A stretch of DNA of 64,000 nt, from contig JAETSI010000006.1 of the NCBI GenBank assembly GCA_021769725.1, positions 1-64,000 on the forward strand, in the 5' to 3' direction. Shown here piece by piece: positions 38,447 through 48,477 of the stretch; position 1 is the stretch's first letter, and each line of letters begins with the position of its first letter. The position numbers and the translations under genes were made by a program. This DNA comes from Oscillospiraceae bacterium. GTDB taxonomy: Bacteria; Bacillota; Clostridia; Oscillospirales; Ruminococcaceae. The notes under the pieces were generated by a model, which saw only the letters and a list, made by a program, of their open reading frames with translations, made no database searches and had not been told where the DNA came from.

Positions 38447-39921
38447 TATCTAATTCCAACAATGCTGTATATCTTGCTCATATCAATATTTTTCCGCAAA
38501 GCATCAGCGAGACGGTCATACTGTATTTCCTTATATTCTTTGTAATTTATCGTATCGAAAAAATTCAGTCCACGGCGATTAAAAAGTTCACTGATTATTG
38601 CTGCTGAGATATCGTTGTTATCAAATATACCATGCAGATACGTTCCGAAAACGCAGCCGTTGTATGTACCGTCACGGCGTCCGTCTGAGAATTGTATCAA
38701 TGGCGGTTCATGACTTTCGGTTTGTCCCATGTGTATTTCATAACCACTGACGGTTTTTCCGTATAATTTACTGAAAAAATCTGATTTTGCAGTTATGATA
38801 CCGGAAGACTGCCTTTGCATCTTTTGGTTACAGAAAACAGTATGCGTATCGAGCAGTTCAAGTCCACGTATCGTTCCGCCGCATTCCATATTTTCAGGGT
38901 CTGAGATAGTTTTTCCGAGCATCTGATAACCGCCGCATATTCCGAAAAGCGGAATTCCGGCGGATACTTTTTGTTTTATCAGACTTTCAAATCCGCTTTC
39001 CCGGAGCCACTTCATATCAGAAATAGTGCTCTTGCTGCCTGGAATAATTATCATATCAGGACTGCCGAGATCGGCAGCTTTTCCGGCAAATCTTACCGAT
39101 ACGCCGTTGTATCTTGACAGCGGAGCAAAGTCGGTATAATTTGAGATTTTAGGAAGCTTTATTACAGTAATATCAATAATATCTGAATTTTTTTCGGATA
39201 ATCTGTCAGAGAGACTGTCTTCATCGTCAATATCGCAGTCAACATATGGAACAACGCCAAGCACCGGTTTACGGCTTTTTTCTTCAAGAATTTTTATTCC
39301 GTCCTGAAATAATGACCGGTCTCCACGGAATTTGTTTATGATCAATCCTTTGATACGCTGCTGTTCGTGACTTTCAAGGAGCGAAACAGTACCGATAAGC
39401 TGAGCGAAAACTCCTCCTCGGTCTATGTCGCCGACAAGCAAAACGGGAGCGTCAATAAGTTCTGCCAGTCCCATATTTACGATATCGTCATTTTTTAAAT
39501 TCATTTCTGCCGGACTTCCCGCACCTTCGGCGACAATGATATCTGCCTGTTCAGCCAGTTTTTCATAGGCTGTCTTTATTGTCGGGAGTAGCTCTTTCTT
39601 GCGGCGAAAATACTCTGCTGCACGCATATTTCCGAGAACCTTCCCGTTCACAATTACCTGCGAGCCATGATCTGTGGTCGGTTTTAAAAGGATAGGATTC
39701 ATCAGGACGGACGGATCGATTCCTGCTGCTTCTGCCTGCATTGCCTGCGCTCTTCCTATTTCCAGACCATCGCCGGTTATATATGAATTAAGAGCCATAT
39801 TTTGCGATTTAAAGGGAGCGGCGATATATCCGTCCTGTCTGAAGATCCTGCACAGCCCGGCACATATGATACTTTTCCCTACATTTGACATTGTTCCCTG
39901 GATCATTATTGATCTTGCCAT
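38446..39921 (-). CDS. cbiP: Cobyric acid synthase
   Basis: MIQGTMSNVGKSIICAGLCRIFRQDG; PFKSQNMALNSY; GICGGYQMLG. Confidence 0.96.
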   Translation of the reverse strand: MARSIMIQGTMSNVGKSIICAGLCRIFRQDGYIAAPFKSQNMALNSYITGDGLEIGRAQAMQAEAAGIDPSVLMNPILLKPTTDHGSQVIVNGKVLGNMRAAEYFRRKKELLPTIKTAYEKLAEQADIIVAEGAGSPAEMNLKNDDIVNMGLAELIDAPVLLVGDIDRGGVFAQLIGTVSLLESHEQQRIKGLIINKFRGDRSLFQDGIKILEEKSRKPVLGVVPYVDCDIDDEDSLSDRLSEKNSDIIDITVIKLPKISNYTDFAPLSRYNGVSVRFAGKAADLGSPDMIIIPGSKSTISDMKWLRESGFESLIKQKVSAGIPLFGICGGYQMLGKTISDPENMECGGTIRGLELLDTHTVFCNQKMQRQSSGIITAKSDFFSKLYGKTVSGYEIHMGQTESHEPPLIQFSDGRRDGTYNGCVFGTYLHGIFDNNDISAAIISELFNRRGLNFFDTINYKEYKEIQYDRLADALRKNIDMSKIYSIVGIR

Positions 39922-39925
39922 AATT

Positions 39926-40945
39926 TCACCCCGTTATTTCATTGACAGCATTTACGAGACGTTCGTTATCATCGTGGTTTTTTACAGCAATGCGAAAGTA
40001 ACTGTCATTTAACCCACGATAGTTCTTGCAGCTGCGCACTGCAATTTTTTTTTGTAATAGCAATTTATCAAAAGGCAGTGTACAATGCATAAACAGATAA
40101 TTCGTTTCTGACGGATATATTTTAATTTCAAGTCTTTTCAGGGAGCGGCACAGATAGTCACGCTCCTGACGAATAAAGGAGACCGTTTTTTTAATATATT
40201 CCGATTCCTGCAAAGCTGCAATTCCTGCAAGCTGCGCAGGAACAGATACGCTCCAGCATTGTCCGGTATTGCGCACTTTTTCCGACAGTTTCGTATTGCC
40301 TGAGATCATATATCCCAGCCTGAGACCAGCCATTGCATATATTTTCGTCAATGCTTTAAGGATGACAGTATGTTCATTTAGGAGTGCCGGATTACAGTTG
40401 CTTCTGCCGGTAAACTCCATAAAGCACTGATCAACGACAAGCAAGATATTTTCTTCAACGCACCGGTGTATTATTTTTTCCATTAGTTTGCAGGAAACAA
40501 GCGATCCGGTTGGATTATTCGGGTCGCATAAAAAGAAAACATCAACGTCATGCAGATCATCAAGAATACGTTCGGTAATACAGAAGTTTTCCGTTTCCCT
40601 CAGAGCATGGAATTTTATCCGGCAGTCGGCTTCGATCAGAGCTTTTTCGTATTCTGAAAAAGTCGGAGATGTCAGCAGTGCTCTGTGTGGTTTCAGGGCA
40701 TGGACAAGACGATATATCAGGTCGGCTGCTCCGTTTCCGCATACGATGTTATCAGGCTGGATTTTTTCGTATTCAGACAATTTCTGAACAAGTTCAACGC
40801 AGTTTGGGTCGGGATATTCTGAGAATCTGCTAATATTTCCAGCAAGAATTTTTTTGACGCTTTCAGGCATTCCGAGAGGATTGATATTTACAGAAAAGTC
40901 AAGTATTTCGTCCGAAAAATTTCCGCCGTGTTCAAATTGTTTCAT
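39926..40945 (-). CDS. cobD: Threonine-phosphate decarboxylase / histidinol-phosphate aminotransferase-like
   Basis: DFSVNINPLGMPESVK; GNGAADLIY; CDPNNPTGSL; ALTKIYAMAGLRLGY; located in the cob operon. Confidence 0.88.
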   Translation of the reverse strand: MKQFEHGGNFSDEILDFSVNINPLGMPESVKKILAGNISRFSEYPDPNCVELVQKLSEYEKIQPDNIVCGNGAADLIYRLVHALKPHRALLTSPTFSEYEKALIEADCRIKFHALRETENFCITERILDDLHDVDVFFLCDPNNPTGSLVSCKLMEKIIHRCVEENILLVVDQCFMEFTGRSNCNPALLNEHTVILKALTKIYAMAGLRLGYMISGNTKLSEKVRNTGQCWSVSVPAQLAGIAALQESEYIKKTVSFIRQERDYLCRSLKRLEIKIYPSETNYLFMHCTLPFDKLLLQKKIAVRSCKNYRGLNDSYFRIAVKNHDDNERLVNAVNEITG

Positions 40946-40957
40946 AAATACCTCCAG

Positions 40958-41926
40958 TCAGAAAAACAGAAATGCGAGAAATATTCTTATGGAAAGTGCA
41001 AAGGCAAGCATGATCGCAGACGTGCAGAACATAAGCCGGTTTACACGGCGGATATCTTCAGCTTCTATGGGACGTGTATTGTCTCCGACAGTATTTTTGC
41101 GATGCAGCTTTCCGAAATAATAAGCGTCTCCGAGAAGTTGGATATCAAGAGCTCCGGCAGCGGCGGATTCAGTTTGTGCAGCATTCGGACTTTCCTGACT
41201 TGCTCTGTCACGTCTCCAGATTTTCCATGCTCCTTTTGTATTGAATCTCAGAATACAGGATGCCAGAATCATCATAAGAGCGGATAGTCTTGACGGAATA
41301 TAATTCATGATATCGTCAAATTTTGCTGAGAATCTGCCGAAATAAATATATTTTTCATTTTTATATCCAAGCATTGAATCCATAGTGTTGGCAGCTTTAT
41401 AAAAAAAACCCAGAGCCGCTCCGCCTAATGCAATAAAAAACAGCGGTGCAGTTTCTCCGTCAGAGGTGTTTTCAGCGACAGTTTCTACCGCCGCACGAAT
41501 CACGCCTTTTTCATCAAGTTTATCTGTATCACGTCCTACTATCATTGAGACGGCATGGCGAGCTTGTGTAATATCGTGAGATTCTGCCGCTCTGTAAACT
41601 TTCATGCTTTCTTTGTATAGGCATTTTGCTGCGAGTATATAGTAGATGAGAATGCTTTCAATTACTATGCCAAGCCATGGATTCAGACAGTAGCACAATA
41701 TCAAAGTAAGAAGCGGAACTGCGGAGGATACAGTCAGAACCGTAAGCGACAGCAGAGTTCCTGCAAGGATAAGTCTGTCCGGACACAGCTTTCTGAAAAG
41801 CTTTTCAAGTGACGAAATCATTTTTCCGATAAGCCGTACAGGGTGCGGAAGATTATATGGGTCGCCTATGATTAAATCTAAAATAAATCCGACAATAAGA
41901 GGTAAAACAGCAATAAGATATTTCAT
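40958..41926 (-). CDS. cbiB: Adenosylcobinamide-phosphate synthase
   Basis: LDLIIGDPYNLPHPVRLIGK; VAENTSDGETAPLFFIALGGA. Confidence 0.95.
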   Translation of the reverse strand: MKYLIAVLPLIVGFILDLIIGDPYNLPHPVRLIGKMISSLEKLFRKLCPDRLILAGTLLSLTVLTVSSAVPLLTLILCYCLNPWLGIVIESILIYYILAAKCLYKESMKVYRAAESHDITQARHAVSMIVGRDTDKLDEKGVIRAAVETVAENTSDGETAPLFFIALGGAALGFFYKAANTMDSMLGYKNEKYIYFGRFSAKFDDIMNYIPSRLSALMMILASCILRFNTKGAWKIWRRDRASQESPNAAQTESAAAGALDIQLLGDAYYFGKLHRKNTVGDNTRPIEAEDIRRVNRLMFCTSAIMLAFALSIRIFLAFLFF

Positions 41927-42486
41927 ATGATCTCCGATAAAATTTTAATTTTTTTTCCATTCCATTCAGTCAGAAAGCCGCATCCGTTTTTTACCTGATA
42001 GTCAAAATAAGAACTCTCCGGGATGCAAAAGCGTGACAGAACAGACATGACAGTTCCGCCGTGAACGATCATCGAAACGGATGAATTCCCGGGAATCCGA
42101 CTTATTTCATTTATAAAAGTGTTGCAGCATCTTTCACGGAAGTCATGCATAGATTCTCCATGCGGAAACGGCATTTCACCTCCGCTGTCTATCCACTGCT
42201 GATAATCCGTGTCACCGTTCAGCTCAGAATAATTTCTTCCTTCAAAATCACCAAAATCGCATTCACGGAAGTCCTCAGCAATTATCGGTTCAATACATGG
42301 ATAGATAATCTCCGAGGTTTCAATACATCGTTTCATAGGGCTTGAAATTACACAATCGGCTTCGGGGTAGATCCGTTTTCTGATTTCCTCAATTCCGTAA
42401 GCGGAAAGCTGCTCGTCGGTTCTGCCAATATAGCGGTGTTCAAGATTTCCGGGTGTGTATCCGTGGCGTATAAAGGTTATTTTCAT
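41923..42486 (-). CDS. cobC: Histidine phosphatase family, probable alpha-ribazole phosphatase
   Basis: TFIRHGYTPGNLEHRYIGRTDE; FRECDFGDFEGRNY; operon context. Confidence 0.85.
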   Translation of the reverse strand: MKITFIRHGYTPGNLEHRYIGRTDEQLSAYGIEEIRKRIYPEADCVISSPMKRCIETSEIIYPCIEPIIAEDFRECDFGDFEGRNYSELNGDTDYQQWIDSGGEMPFPHGESMHDFRERCCNTFINEISRIPGNSSVSMIVHGGTVMSVLSRFCIPESSYFDYQVKNGCGFLTEWNGKKIKILSEII

Positions 42487-42887
42487 ATCGTTTCTCCTTT
42501 TATGACGGCAGGAATTCCGCAGGTGATCCTTATTACCTTTTCAGCGTGTCCGGCTATCATACAGCCTGTTTTTCCGACCAGCTCACGATATATACGTTCG
42601 GATTTTTCGATGGGTATAATTCCGCAGCCTATTTCTGTCATTATAATTATTACATCAGGGTTGCTGATTAACAGTTTCCCGGTAAGTTCAAGCGGATCTT
42701 CATTCCGTCCGGCAGCCGATGATACAAAATCTTCAAAGTGACGGATGCATTTTGCACTTGTAAGCTTATCATAGGGAGCAGAACCCTCTGTAATTTCATC
42801 TGTTTTTAATCCGAATCTATTGACTGCAAAATCAGTTTTCCCCTGATATGAACCTCCAATAATAAAAATCATATTTGTTCCTTTCAT
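42483..42887 (-). CDS. Short CobU-like P-loop protein (second CobU paralogue)
   Basis: MIFIIGGSYQGKTDFA P-loop; TEIGCGIIPIEKSERIYRELVG resembles CobU NEVGxGIVP....RxFRDLxG. Confidence 0.7.
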   Translation of the reverse strand: MKGTNMIFIIGGSYQGKTDFAVNRFGLKTDEITEGSAPYDKLTSAKCIRHFEDFVSSAAGRNEDPLELTGKLLISNPDVIIIMTEIGCGIIPIEKSERIYRELVGKTGCMIAGHAEKVIRITCGIPAVIKGETI

Positions 42888-43648
42888 TTAATAAGATTTG
42901 CTATTACAGCTGCCGTTAATGCTGAAAGTTCGGCAACCTGCAAAAACCAGCCGGCAAGATCTCCGGTTATGCCACCGAATTTTCGCTTTGAGAAATAATA
43001 GTAGTATATGAACAGAATCACTCCACAAACGGTCATCGCAGTTCCGGCAATGGGACAAATAATAATCATTGTCAGTGCAGAGAATGTCAGCCAGATTATT
43101 TCGGTAATGATTGTTATCGTTTTGTGCGCAGGTTCCGAAAAGTTTTGCAGACTTCCATGTCCCTTCGCATTGGGAAATGTAACGGCAGCCAGTCCGCTCC
43201 AGGCTCTTGACTGAATAAAGCACAAAGAGCATATTAAAAGCAGGTTAAAATTCCTCAGTTCAGTGAAAACAGCTGTCTGAATCAGAAGATATACTGAAAG
43301 CCGTATCAATGCAAAAGCGCCGGTGTTCGGGTCTTTCATGATCTCCAGCATTTTTTCACGGGGAGCACAGCTGGCAAGTGCGTCGTTTACGTCGCAGAAT
43401 CCATCAAGATGTATTCCTCCTGTTACTGCTATCGGAATTACGGTGCATCCAACAGAAAAGAACAGATTTCCGACTTCGAGCATTTCACATATTCTGTACC
43501 ATAGCAGCAGGCATATACCGATAACTGCTCCTATCAGCGGAAAAAAACACAGTGAGAAACGCCTGTTTTCCTCTTTCCATTGGACTTTGGGAAAAGGGAT
43601 TCTGGAGTACATCAAAAATGCCGAGCAAAGTGATTTTAATAAAGACAT
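42884..43648 (-). CDS. cobS: Adenosylcobinamide-GDP ribazoletransferase
   Basis: FLMYSRIPFP; GGIHLDGFCDVNDALASCAPREKMLEIMKDPNTGAF. Confidence 0.95.
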   Translation of the reverse strand: MSLLKSLCSAFLMYSRIPFPKVQWKEENRRFSLCFFPLIGAVIGICLLLWYRICEMLEVGNLFFSVGCTVIPIAVTGGIHLDGFCDVNDALASCAPREKMLEIMKDPNTGAFALIRLSVYLLIQTAVFTELRNFNLLLICSLCFIQSRAWSGLAAVTFPNAKGHGSLQNFSEPAHKTITIITEIIWLTFSALTMIIICPIAGTAMTVCGVILFIYYYYFSKRKFGGITGDLAGWFLQVAELSALTAAVIANLIK

Positions 43649-44163
43649 TCCGGAAGTTCTCCTTTCAGTATTACGGGTATTCCGAAAACAGCTTCAATAA
43701 CAATGTCAGCAGTATTGGCAAGAGCGCTGTTCAGTCTGCCAAGGGATTCCACATATTTCATTGTCTCTTTTGGGTAAATAATTCCGTCACCCCCCACCTG
43801 ACTTGTCACGGCAACGAGAATTTCCGTCTTTTCAGTAAGTTTTTTAATATCACGAAGGATCTTTTCGTCAGGGGATGAGCATCCGGCTGAGAACATTTCA
43901 TTTGCACAGAGATTTCCTATGCATTCAAGCAGAACGGAGCATTTATCAGGAAGATCAATTTCTCCTATATCTGTGTATTTTTCTATAGTTTTAAAATGTG
44001 TTCCGGCACGCATTTCTCTGTGACGTTTTATAGCAATTTCCGCTTCATTTCCAAAGGGCTGCATTGTGGCGATATAAAAACGCCCGGGATTTCCTGAACA
44101 TATTATTTTTTCTGCGATGGCAGATTTTCCGTTCTTACATCCGCCGCTAATAAGTATAAACAT
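43636..44163 (-). CDS. cobU: Adenosylcobinamide kinase / adenosylcobinamide-phosphate guanylyltransferase
   Basis: ISGGCKNGKSAIAEKI; YIATMQPFGNEAEIAIKRHREMR; LLECIGNLCANEMF. Confidence 0.9.
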   Translation of the reverse strand: MFILISGGCKNGKSAIAEKIICSGNPGRFYIATMQPFGNEAEIAIKRHREMRAGTHFKTIEKYTDIGEIDLPDKCSVLLECIGNLCANEMFSAGCSSPDEKILRDIKKLTEKTEILVAVTSQVGGDGIIYPKETMKYVESLGRLNSALANTADIVIEAVFGIPVILKGELPECLY

Positions 44164-45209
44164 CAGTATTCCTCATATTGTTTCATATTAAGATCATTGA
44201 ATCTGTGAGCGGAGTGATACACGGATAACGCACCGTCAAGCAGTGGAAGAAGCATTATTCCGCCTGTTCCCTCGCCAAGACAAAGTCCTGCGGTAATAAG
44301 CGGTTTTAGTCCGATATGATGCAGAACTTTAAGTCCTGCCGGTTCTGCCGAAACATGAGAGCACAGCAAAAAATCACGTACCAGAGGATTGATCTTTACT
44401 GCAAGTGCAGCGGAAACCGCCGAGATAAATCCGTCGATAACGACAGGTATTCTGTAAACCGCACCGCCGAGGAAAAGTCCTGTCATTCCGGCAATATCAA
44501 ATCCGCCGACTTTTGAAAGCACGTCAATAGGATCATTGGCGTCAGGTTCGGATATACTGACTGCCCGTTTTATGACGCCAATTTTACGCTTTAATCCTTC
44601 GTCGTCAAGTCCTGCGCCCCGCCCTGTAACGTTTTCAGGCGGAGTATTCAGCAGAACAGATGCTATTGCCGCTGATGTGGTCGTATTGCCTATTCCCATT
44701 TCTCCTGTAATGAGAATATCGTAACCTTTTTCCGCACATTCTCCGGCAATATCCATTCCGGCAGAAATTGCTTCAATAGCCTCTTCACGTGTCATTGCAG
44801 GACCGGCAGCAATATTTGCAGTTCCGTATGCCGATTTGCGTTTCAGGATTTTTTTTGATTCACTGTCAGTGTTCATTCCGATATCAACGGGAATAACGTC
44901 CGCATTGAACGTATGCGCCAGACGATTGATACTTGATGTTCCTGCTGAGATTGCTTCTGCAACTGTCATTGTAACGGAGCTGTCAGTCTGGGTAACGCCC
45001 TCACATACAACACCGTTGTCGGCGCAGAAAACAACAGCGCATCTTCTGTTTATTTTTACGTCAGGATCTCCGGTTATTCCTGCGATCTTTATTATGTAAT
45101 CCTCAAGAGCGCCAAGACTGTGCAGCGGTTTTCCGATACTGTTCCAATGCTCCTGAGCCTGACGTACGGCATTTTCGTCAAGAGGAAAAATTCTGTCTGT
45201 TCTTTTCAT
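44163..45209 (-). CDS. cobT: Nicotinate-nucleotide--dimethylbenzimidazole phosphoribosyltransferase
   Basis: KPLHSLGALEDYIIKIAGI; VFCADNGVVCEGVTQ; TGEMGIGNTTTSAAI; GAGLDDEGLKRK. Confidence 0.97.
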   Translation of the reverse strand: MKRTDRIFPLDENAVRQAQEHWNSIGKPLHSLGALEDYIIKIAGITGDPDVKINRRCAVVFCADNGVVCEGVTQTDSSVTMTVAEAISAGTSSINRLAHTFNADVIPVDIGMNTDSESKKILKRKSAYGTANIAAGPAMTREEAIEAISAGMDIAGECAEKGYDILITGEMGIGNTTTSAAIASVLLNTPPENVTGRGAGLDDEGLKRKIGVIKRAVSISEPDANDPIDVLSKVGGFDIAGMTGLFLGGAVYRIPVVIDGFISAVSAALAVKINPLVRDFLLCSHVSAEPAGLKVLHHIGLKPLITAGLCLGEGTGGIMLLPLLDGALSVYHSAHRFNDLNMKQYEEY

Positions 45210-46539
45210 ATTTATTATACTCCATACATTTTTTTATAAACCGTACTGCAATTTCGGTGTCAGCATACAGATACAGGTGCGGAAATCCTGCATAAAGCGA
45301 TTCTGTGGAATGAATACATAAATCTTCACGGTTTCTGCTGCGCTTTGCCTGAAAAGAATTTCCGCAGTCCGTGCAGTCCCAGTAGTGGAATTCATGAGCA
45401 ATGATTTTTCCGCCTTTATCGCAAAGAAGATTACTGCACAGCGCAGTCAGTTCAGCATAGCCGAAGCGCTGAAGCCTTTTTGTGGGATAGCAGTTTCCGT
45501 TCAGAACACCGCACATTTTATACGTTATATTATTGATGTCAGTTAATGTGCGGCAGAGATACATAAATCCACCGCATTCGGCTATTGTCGGAATTCCTGC
45601 ATTTACGGCCGTTTTTACAGAATCAAGCATATTTATGTTTTCCGACAGTTTTTCTGCATATAATTCGGGGTATCCGCCGCCTATCCACAGACCGCAGATA
45701 TTTTCCGGCAGCTTTTCATCATGCAGGGGAGAAAAAAATACGATTTCACATCCCAGATTCCTTAGCAGTTCCAGATTTTCCTCATAGTAGAAACAAAATG
45801 CATTGTCACGGGCAACGGCTATACGCAAAGGTGTGTTGGTAAGCGGTGAAATATGCGTAAAAACTGATTTTATTTCCGGAGCAGTTTCTGCAATGCCGAT
45901 CAATCGGTCAAGTTTTATATGCTCCTCGGCAAGCTTCGCAAGGGACTGCATTTTAGTTTTTATATCATCAATTTCGTCAGTTGTTACCAATCCGAGATGT
46001 CGGCTTTCAATAACCGATTCAGCGCATACAGGCATTCTTCCGAGATATTCTGTTCCTGCATCGCTGCAAAGTTTTTTTGTCTGCTCAACGAGACTTTCCG
46101 GCAGTCGGTTGAAAATAAATCCGGCTATATTGTTTTTGCGGAAATCAAGAAATCCCTGCATAACGGCACCGATCGAAAAGCTCATTCCCTTGCAGTCGAT
46201 AACAATAACAGCAGGTGTCTGAGTATCAAGCGAGACGCCGCATGATGAAGTTTCAGGCTCTGTGCCGTCGTAAAATCCCATAACTCCCTCGATCACGGAA
46301 ATGTCCGTCTGATGTTCGCAAAGAAGCTGATTAAGTTGGCTTTTGTCGCAGAATCTGTGGTCAAGGTTATACGAAGGGATATTCGTGATCTTACTGTGAA
46401 ACATGGGGTCTATGTAATCCGGGCCGCACTTGAAAGATGATACGTTCATTTTACGGTTTATAAGCGCCTGCAATATGGCACAGGTCACAGTTGTTTTTCC
46501 GCATCCGCTGTGTGTGCCGGCGATCATGATTCTTTTCAC
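45178..46539 (-). CDS. cbiA: Cobyrinate a,c-diamide synthase
   Basis: IAGTHSGCGKTTVTCAIL; FKCGPDYIDPMFH; GVMGFYDG; AECGGFMYLC. Confidence 0.96.
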   Translation of the reverse strand: MKRIMIAGTHSGCGKTTVTCAILQALINRKMNVSSFKCGPDYIDPMFHSKITNIPSYNLDHRFCDKSQLNQLLCEHQTDISVIEGVMGFYDGTEPETSSCGVSLDTQTPAVIVIDCKGMSFSIGAVMQGFLDFRKNNIAGFIFNRLPESLVEQTKKLCSDAGTEYLGRMPVCAESVIESRHLGLVTTDEIDDIKTKMQSLAKLAEEHIKLDRLIGIAETAPEIKSVFTHISPLTNTPLRIAVARDNAFCFYYEENLELLRNLGCEIVFFSPLHDEKLPENICGLWIGGGYPELYAEKLSENINMLDSVKTAVNAGIPTIAECGGFMYLCRTLTDINNITYKMCGVLNGNCYPTKRLQRFGYAELTALCSNLLCDKGGKIIAHEFHYWDCTDCGNSFQAKRSRNREDLCIHSTESLYAGFPHLYLYADTEIAVRFIKKCMEYNKYEKNRQNFSS

Positions 46540-47732
46540 TTTACACCGCCTTTAATAATGAATATGGGATTTTCGGCTGCCAGCATGGTATGCGTCCCGA
46601 CTTTTTTTGTACGGGTCACGGATATCTGAGTTATTTCTGCTGATATGCCAATATTTTCAAAAACCGCTGCTGTACTGTTTAAAGTTTCGAGAGAAACAGC
46701 GGTAATAACAATTACTGCATACGGATTTTTTTCATAAACATTTTCGACTATTTCTGAGAGATGTCCGCCTGAACCACCGATAAATACGCAGTCTGGAGCA
46801 GGGAGCTCATGCACGATATTTTCAGCGCAGCCGTGAACAGGAATTATATTGTCGCAGCCGAATCTGCGGAGATTCTGCCTGACAAGCGAGATTGCATCTT
46901 CTGATCTGTCAACTGAATAAACCTTTCCGTTTGTACATTGAACAGCCATTTCGACAGATACCGAACCGCTCCCGCTGCCGATATCCCAGCAAATACTGTC
47001 ATTAGCAATTTCTAATTTTGATATACAGACAGAACGCACTTCCGATTTGGTCATAGGTACTTTGCTGCGTATAAATTCACAGTCCGGAATACCGGTTCTT
47101 TTCAGTTTTTCGTATTTTTTATTGACTGCAAGCAGAACTGAAAGATTGGCAGTCTGAATATCGCAGAGTTCATTGGCACAGCCGGAAGTTATTTTTTCGT
47201 TGTCATATGAAAGATTCTCACCGATATAAATTTCTGTTTCGCATAATCCGTATTCACAGAGTTGCCGGCAGATCTCGGAAGGAGTGACTTTTCCGCCGAG
47301 CAGGAAAAAAGTTTTTTCGTGAGCGCATATATTACGGACAATATTTGCGTCCGTACCGTGCAGACTTATGAAGCGCCAGTCATACCAAGGAATTCTTATT
47401 TTTGAACTAAAATAAACAGGGGAGGAGATTCCGCAGATAACTTCTGTACGGAAGTCGGCGAGATATGGGAGAAGCTTTTCTGTACCGCTGAAAAATCCGC
47501 AGTCCCCGGACATCAGAACGGCATATTTTTCGTAGGTATTTCTTTTAATGAATTCTGCCGTTTCCGCAGGATCATACGATATAAGTGCAGGCTTGTCCAT
47601 ACCGGAAAACGGATCCGTCATTCGTTTTGCACCGATAAGAGCATCTGCACTGTTGATCGCTTCAAGAGCCTGGGCTGTTAAGGATTTTTTTCCGTTCATT
47701 CCGATTCCTATTATGCTTACTTTTTTATTCAT
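46536..47732 (-). CDS. cbiET: Fused cobalt-precorrin-7 C5 methyltransferase / C15 methyltransferase (decarboxylating), CbiE-CbiT
   Basis: N-terminal tetrapyrrole methylase (IGIGMNGKKSLTAQALEAI), C-terminal SAM fold (SICWDIGSGSGSVSVEMAVQ). Confidence 0.93.
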   Translation of the reverse strand: MNKKVSIIGIGMNGKKSLTAQALEAINSADALIGAKRMTDPFSGMDKPALISYDPAETAEFIKRNTYEKYAVLMSGDCGFFSGTEKLLPYLADFRTEVICGISSPVYFSSKIRIPWYDWRFISLHGTDANIVRNICAHEKTFFLLGGKVTPSEICRQLCEYGLCETEIYIGENLSYDNEKITSGCANELCDIQTANLSVLLAVNKKYEKLKRTGIPDCEFIRSKVPMTKSEVRSVCISKLEIANDSICWDIGSGSGSVSVEMAVQCTNGKVYSVDRSEDAISLVRQNLRRFGCDNIIPVHGCAENIVHELPAPDCVFIGGSGGHLSEIVENVYEKNPYAVIVITAVSLETLNSTAAVFENIGISAEITQISVTRTKKVGTHTMLAAENPIFIIKGGVK

Positions 47733-48477
47733 ATTTCTCCACCAGAATCTTTTTCATAGTTTCGAGTAAAATTCCTTTTTCTTCCGGACGTTTCAGAATA
47801 AGGATTTCCACGTTATTTTTCTGTGCCGCTTCTACTTTCTCCATAAAGCCGCCGATGCTTCCACTGTCCTTAGTAACAAGGAATCTTATACCGAACTTTT
47901 TTATGTGAAGTTCATTCTGCTGGACGGTAAACGGACCTTTTTCTGCAATGATATGACTTTTTTCAAGTCCTGTTTCAGCGCATTTTTCTATTACATCATG
48001 AGAAGGCAGGACTCTTGCAATACATCGGTCTTGATAATTTTTTATGCCGCAGAATTCTTTCAGATTTTTGCTGCCGGTTGTAATAAGAATATTTCCGCTT
48101 GCAGAGTTAAGATATGAAACTATGTGAGAAATATTGTTGAAATACTTTGCGCCTTCAACGTTTTTTTCCTGTTCCCGGATTATGCGTATATACTTAATGG
48201 GGAGCGAATCACAGGCGCTTTTTATATTTTTAGAAGCTTCTTCGGCATAGGGATGTGTAGCATCTATTACAGTTTCAATTTCATGAGACAAAATAAAATC
48301 CCAGATGGCTTTAAAGTCCATTTTCCCCATAAGAATGTGGAGAAATCCGGATTTTCCGAGAAGCTCTGCACCATATTCTGTCGTTACGCTTACATATGCG
48401 TGAATATAATTTTCTGCACAGAACAGGGCAAGCAGACGTCCCTCGGATGTACCGCCGAAAATAAGTATCTTACACAT
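47725..48477 (-). CDS. cbiJ: Cobalt-precorrin-6A reductase
   Basis: ILIFGGTSEGRLLA; VIDATHPYAEEASKNIK. Confidence 0.93.
   Translation of the reverse strand: MCKILIFGGTSEGRLLALFCAENYIHAYVSVTTEYGAELLGKSGFLHILMGKMDFKAIWDFILSHEIETVIDATHPYAEEASKNIKSACDSLPIKYIRIIREQEKNVEGAKYFNNISHIVSYLNSASGNILITTGSKNLKEFCGIKNYQDRCIARVLPSHDVIEKCAETGLEKSHIIAEKGPFTVQQNELHIKKFGIRFLVTKDSGSIGGFMEKVEAAQKNNVEILILKRPEEKGILLETMKKILVEKYE

Noticed and set aside
45533-46245. Several plus-strand ORFs opposite cbiA
   Set aside because: Overlap each other in different frames, no RBS or homology-like motifs; antisense artefacts.
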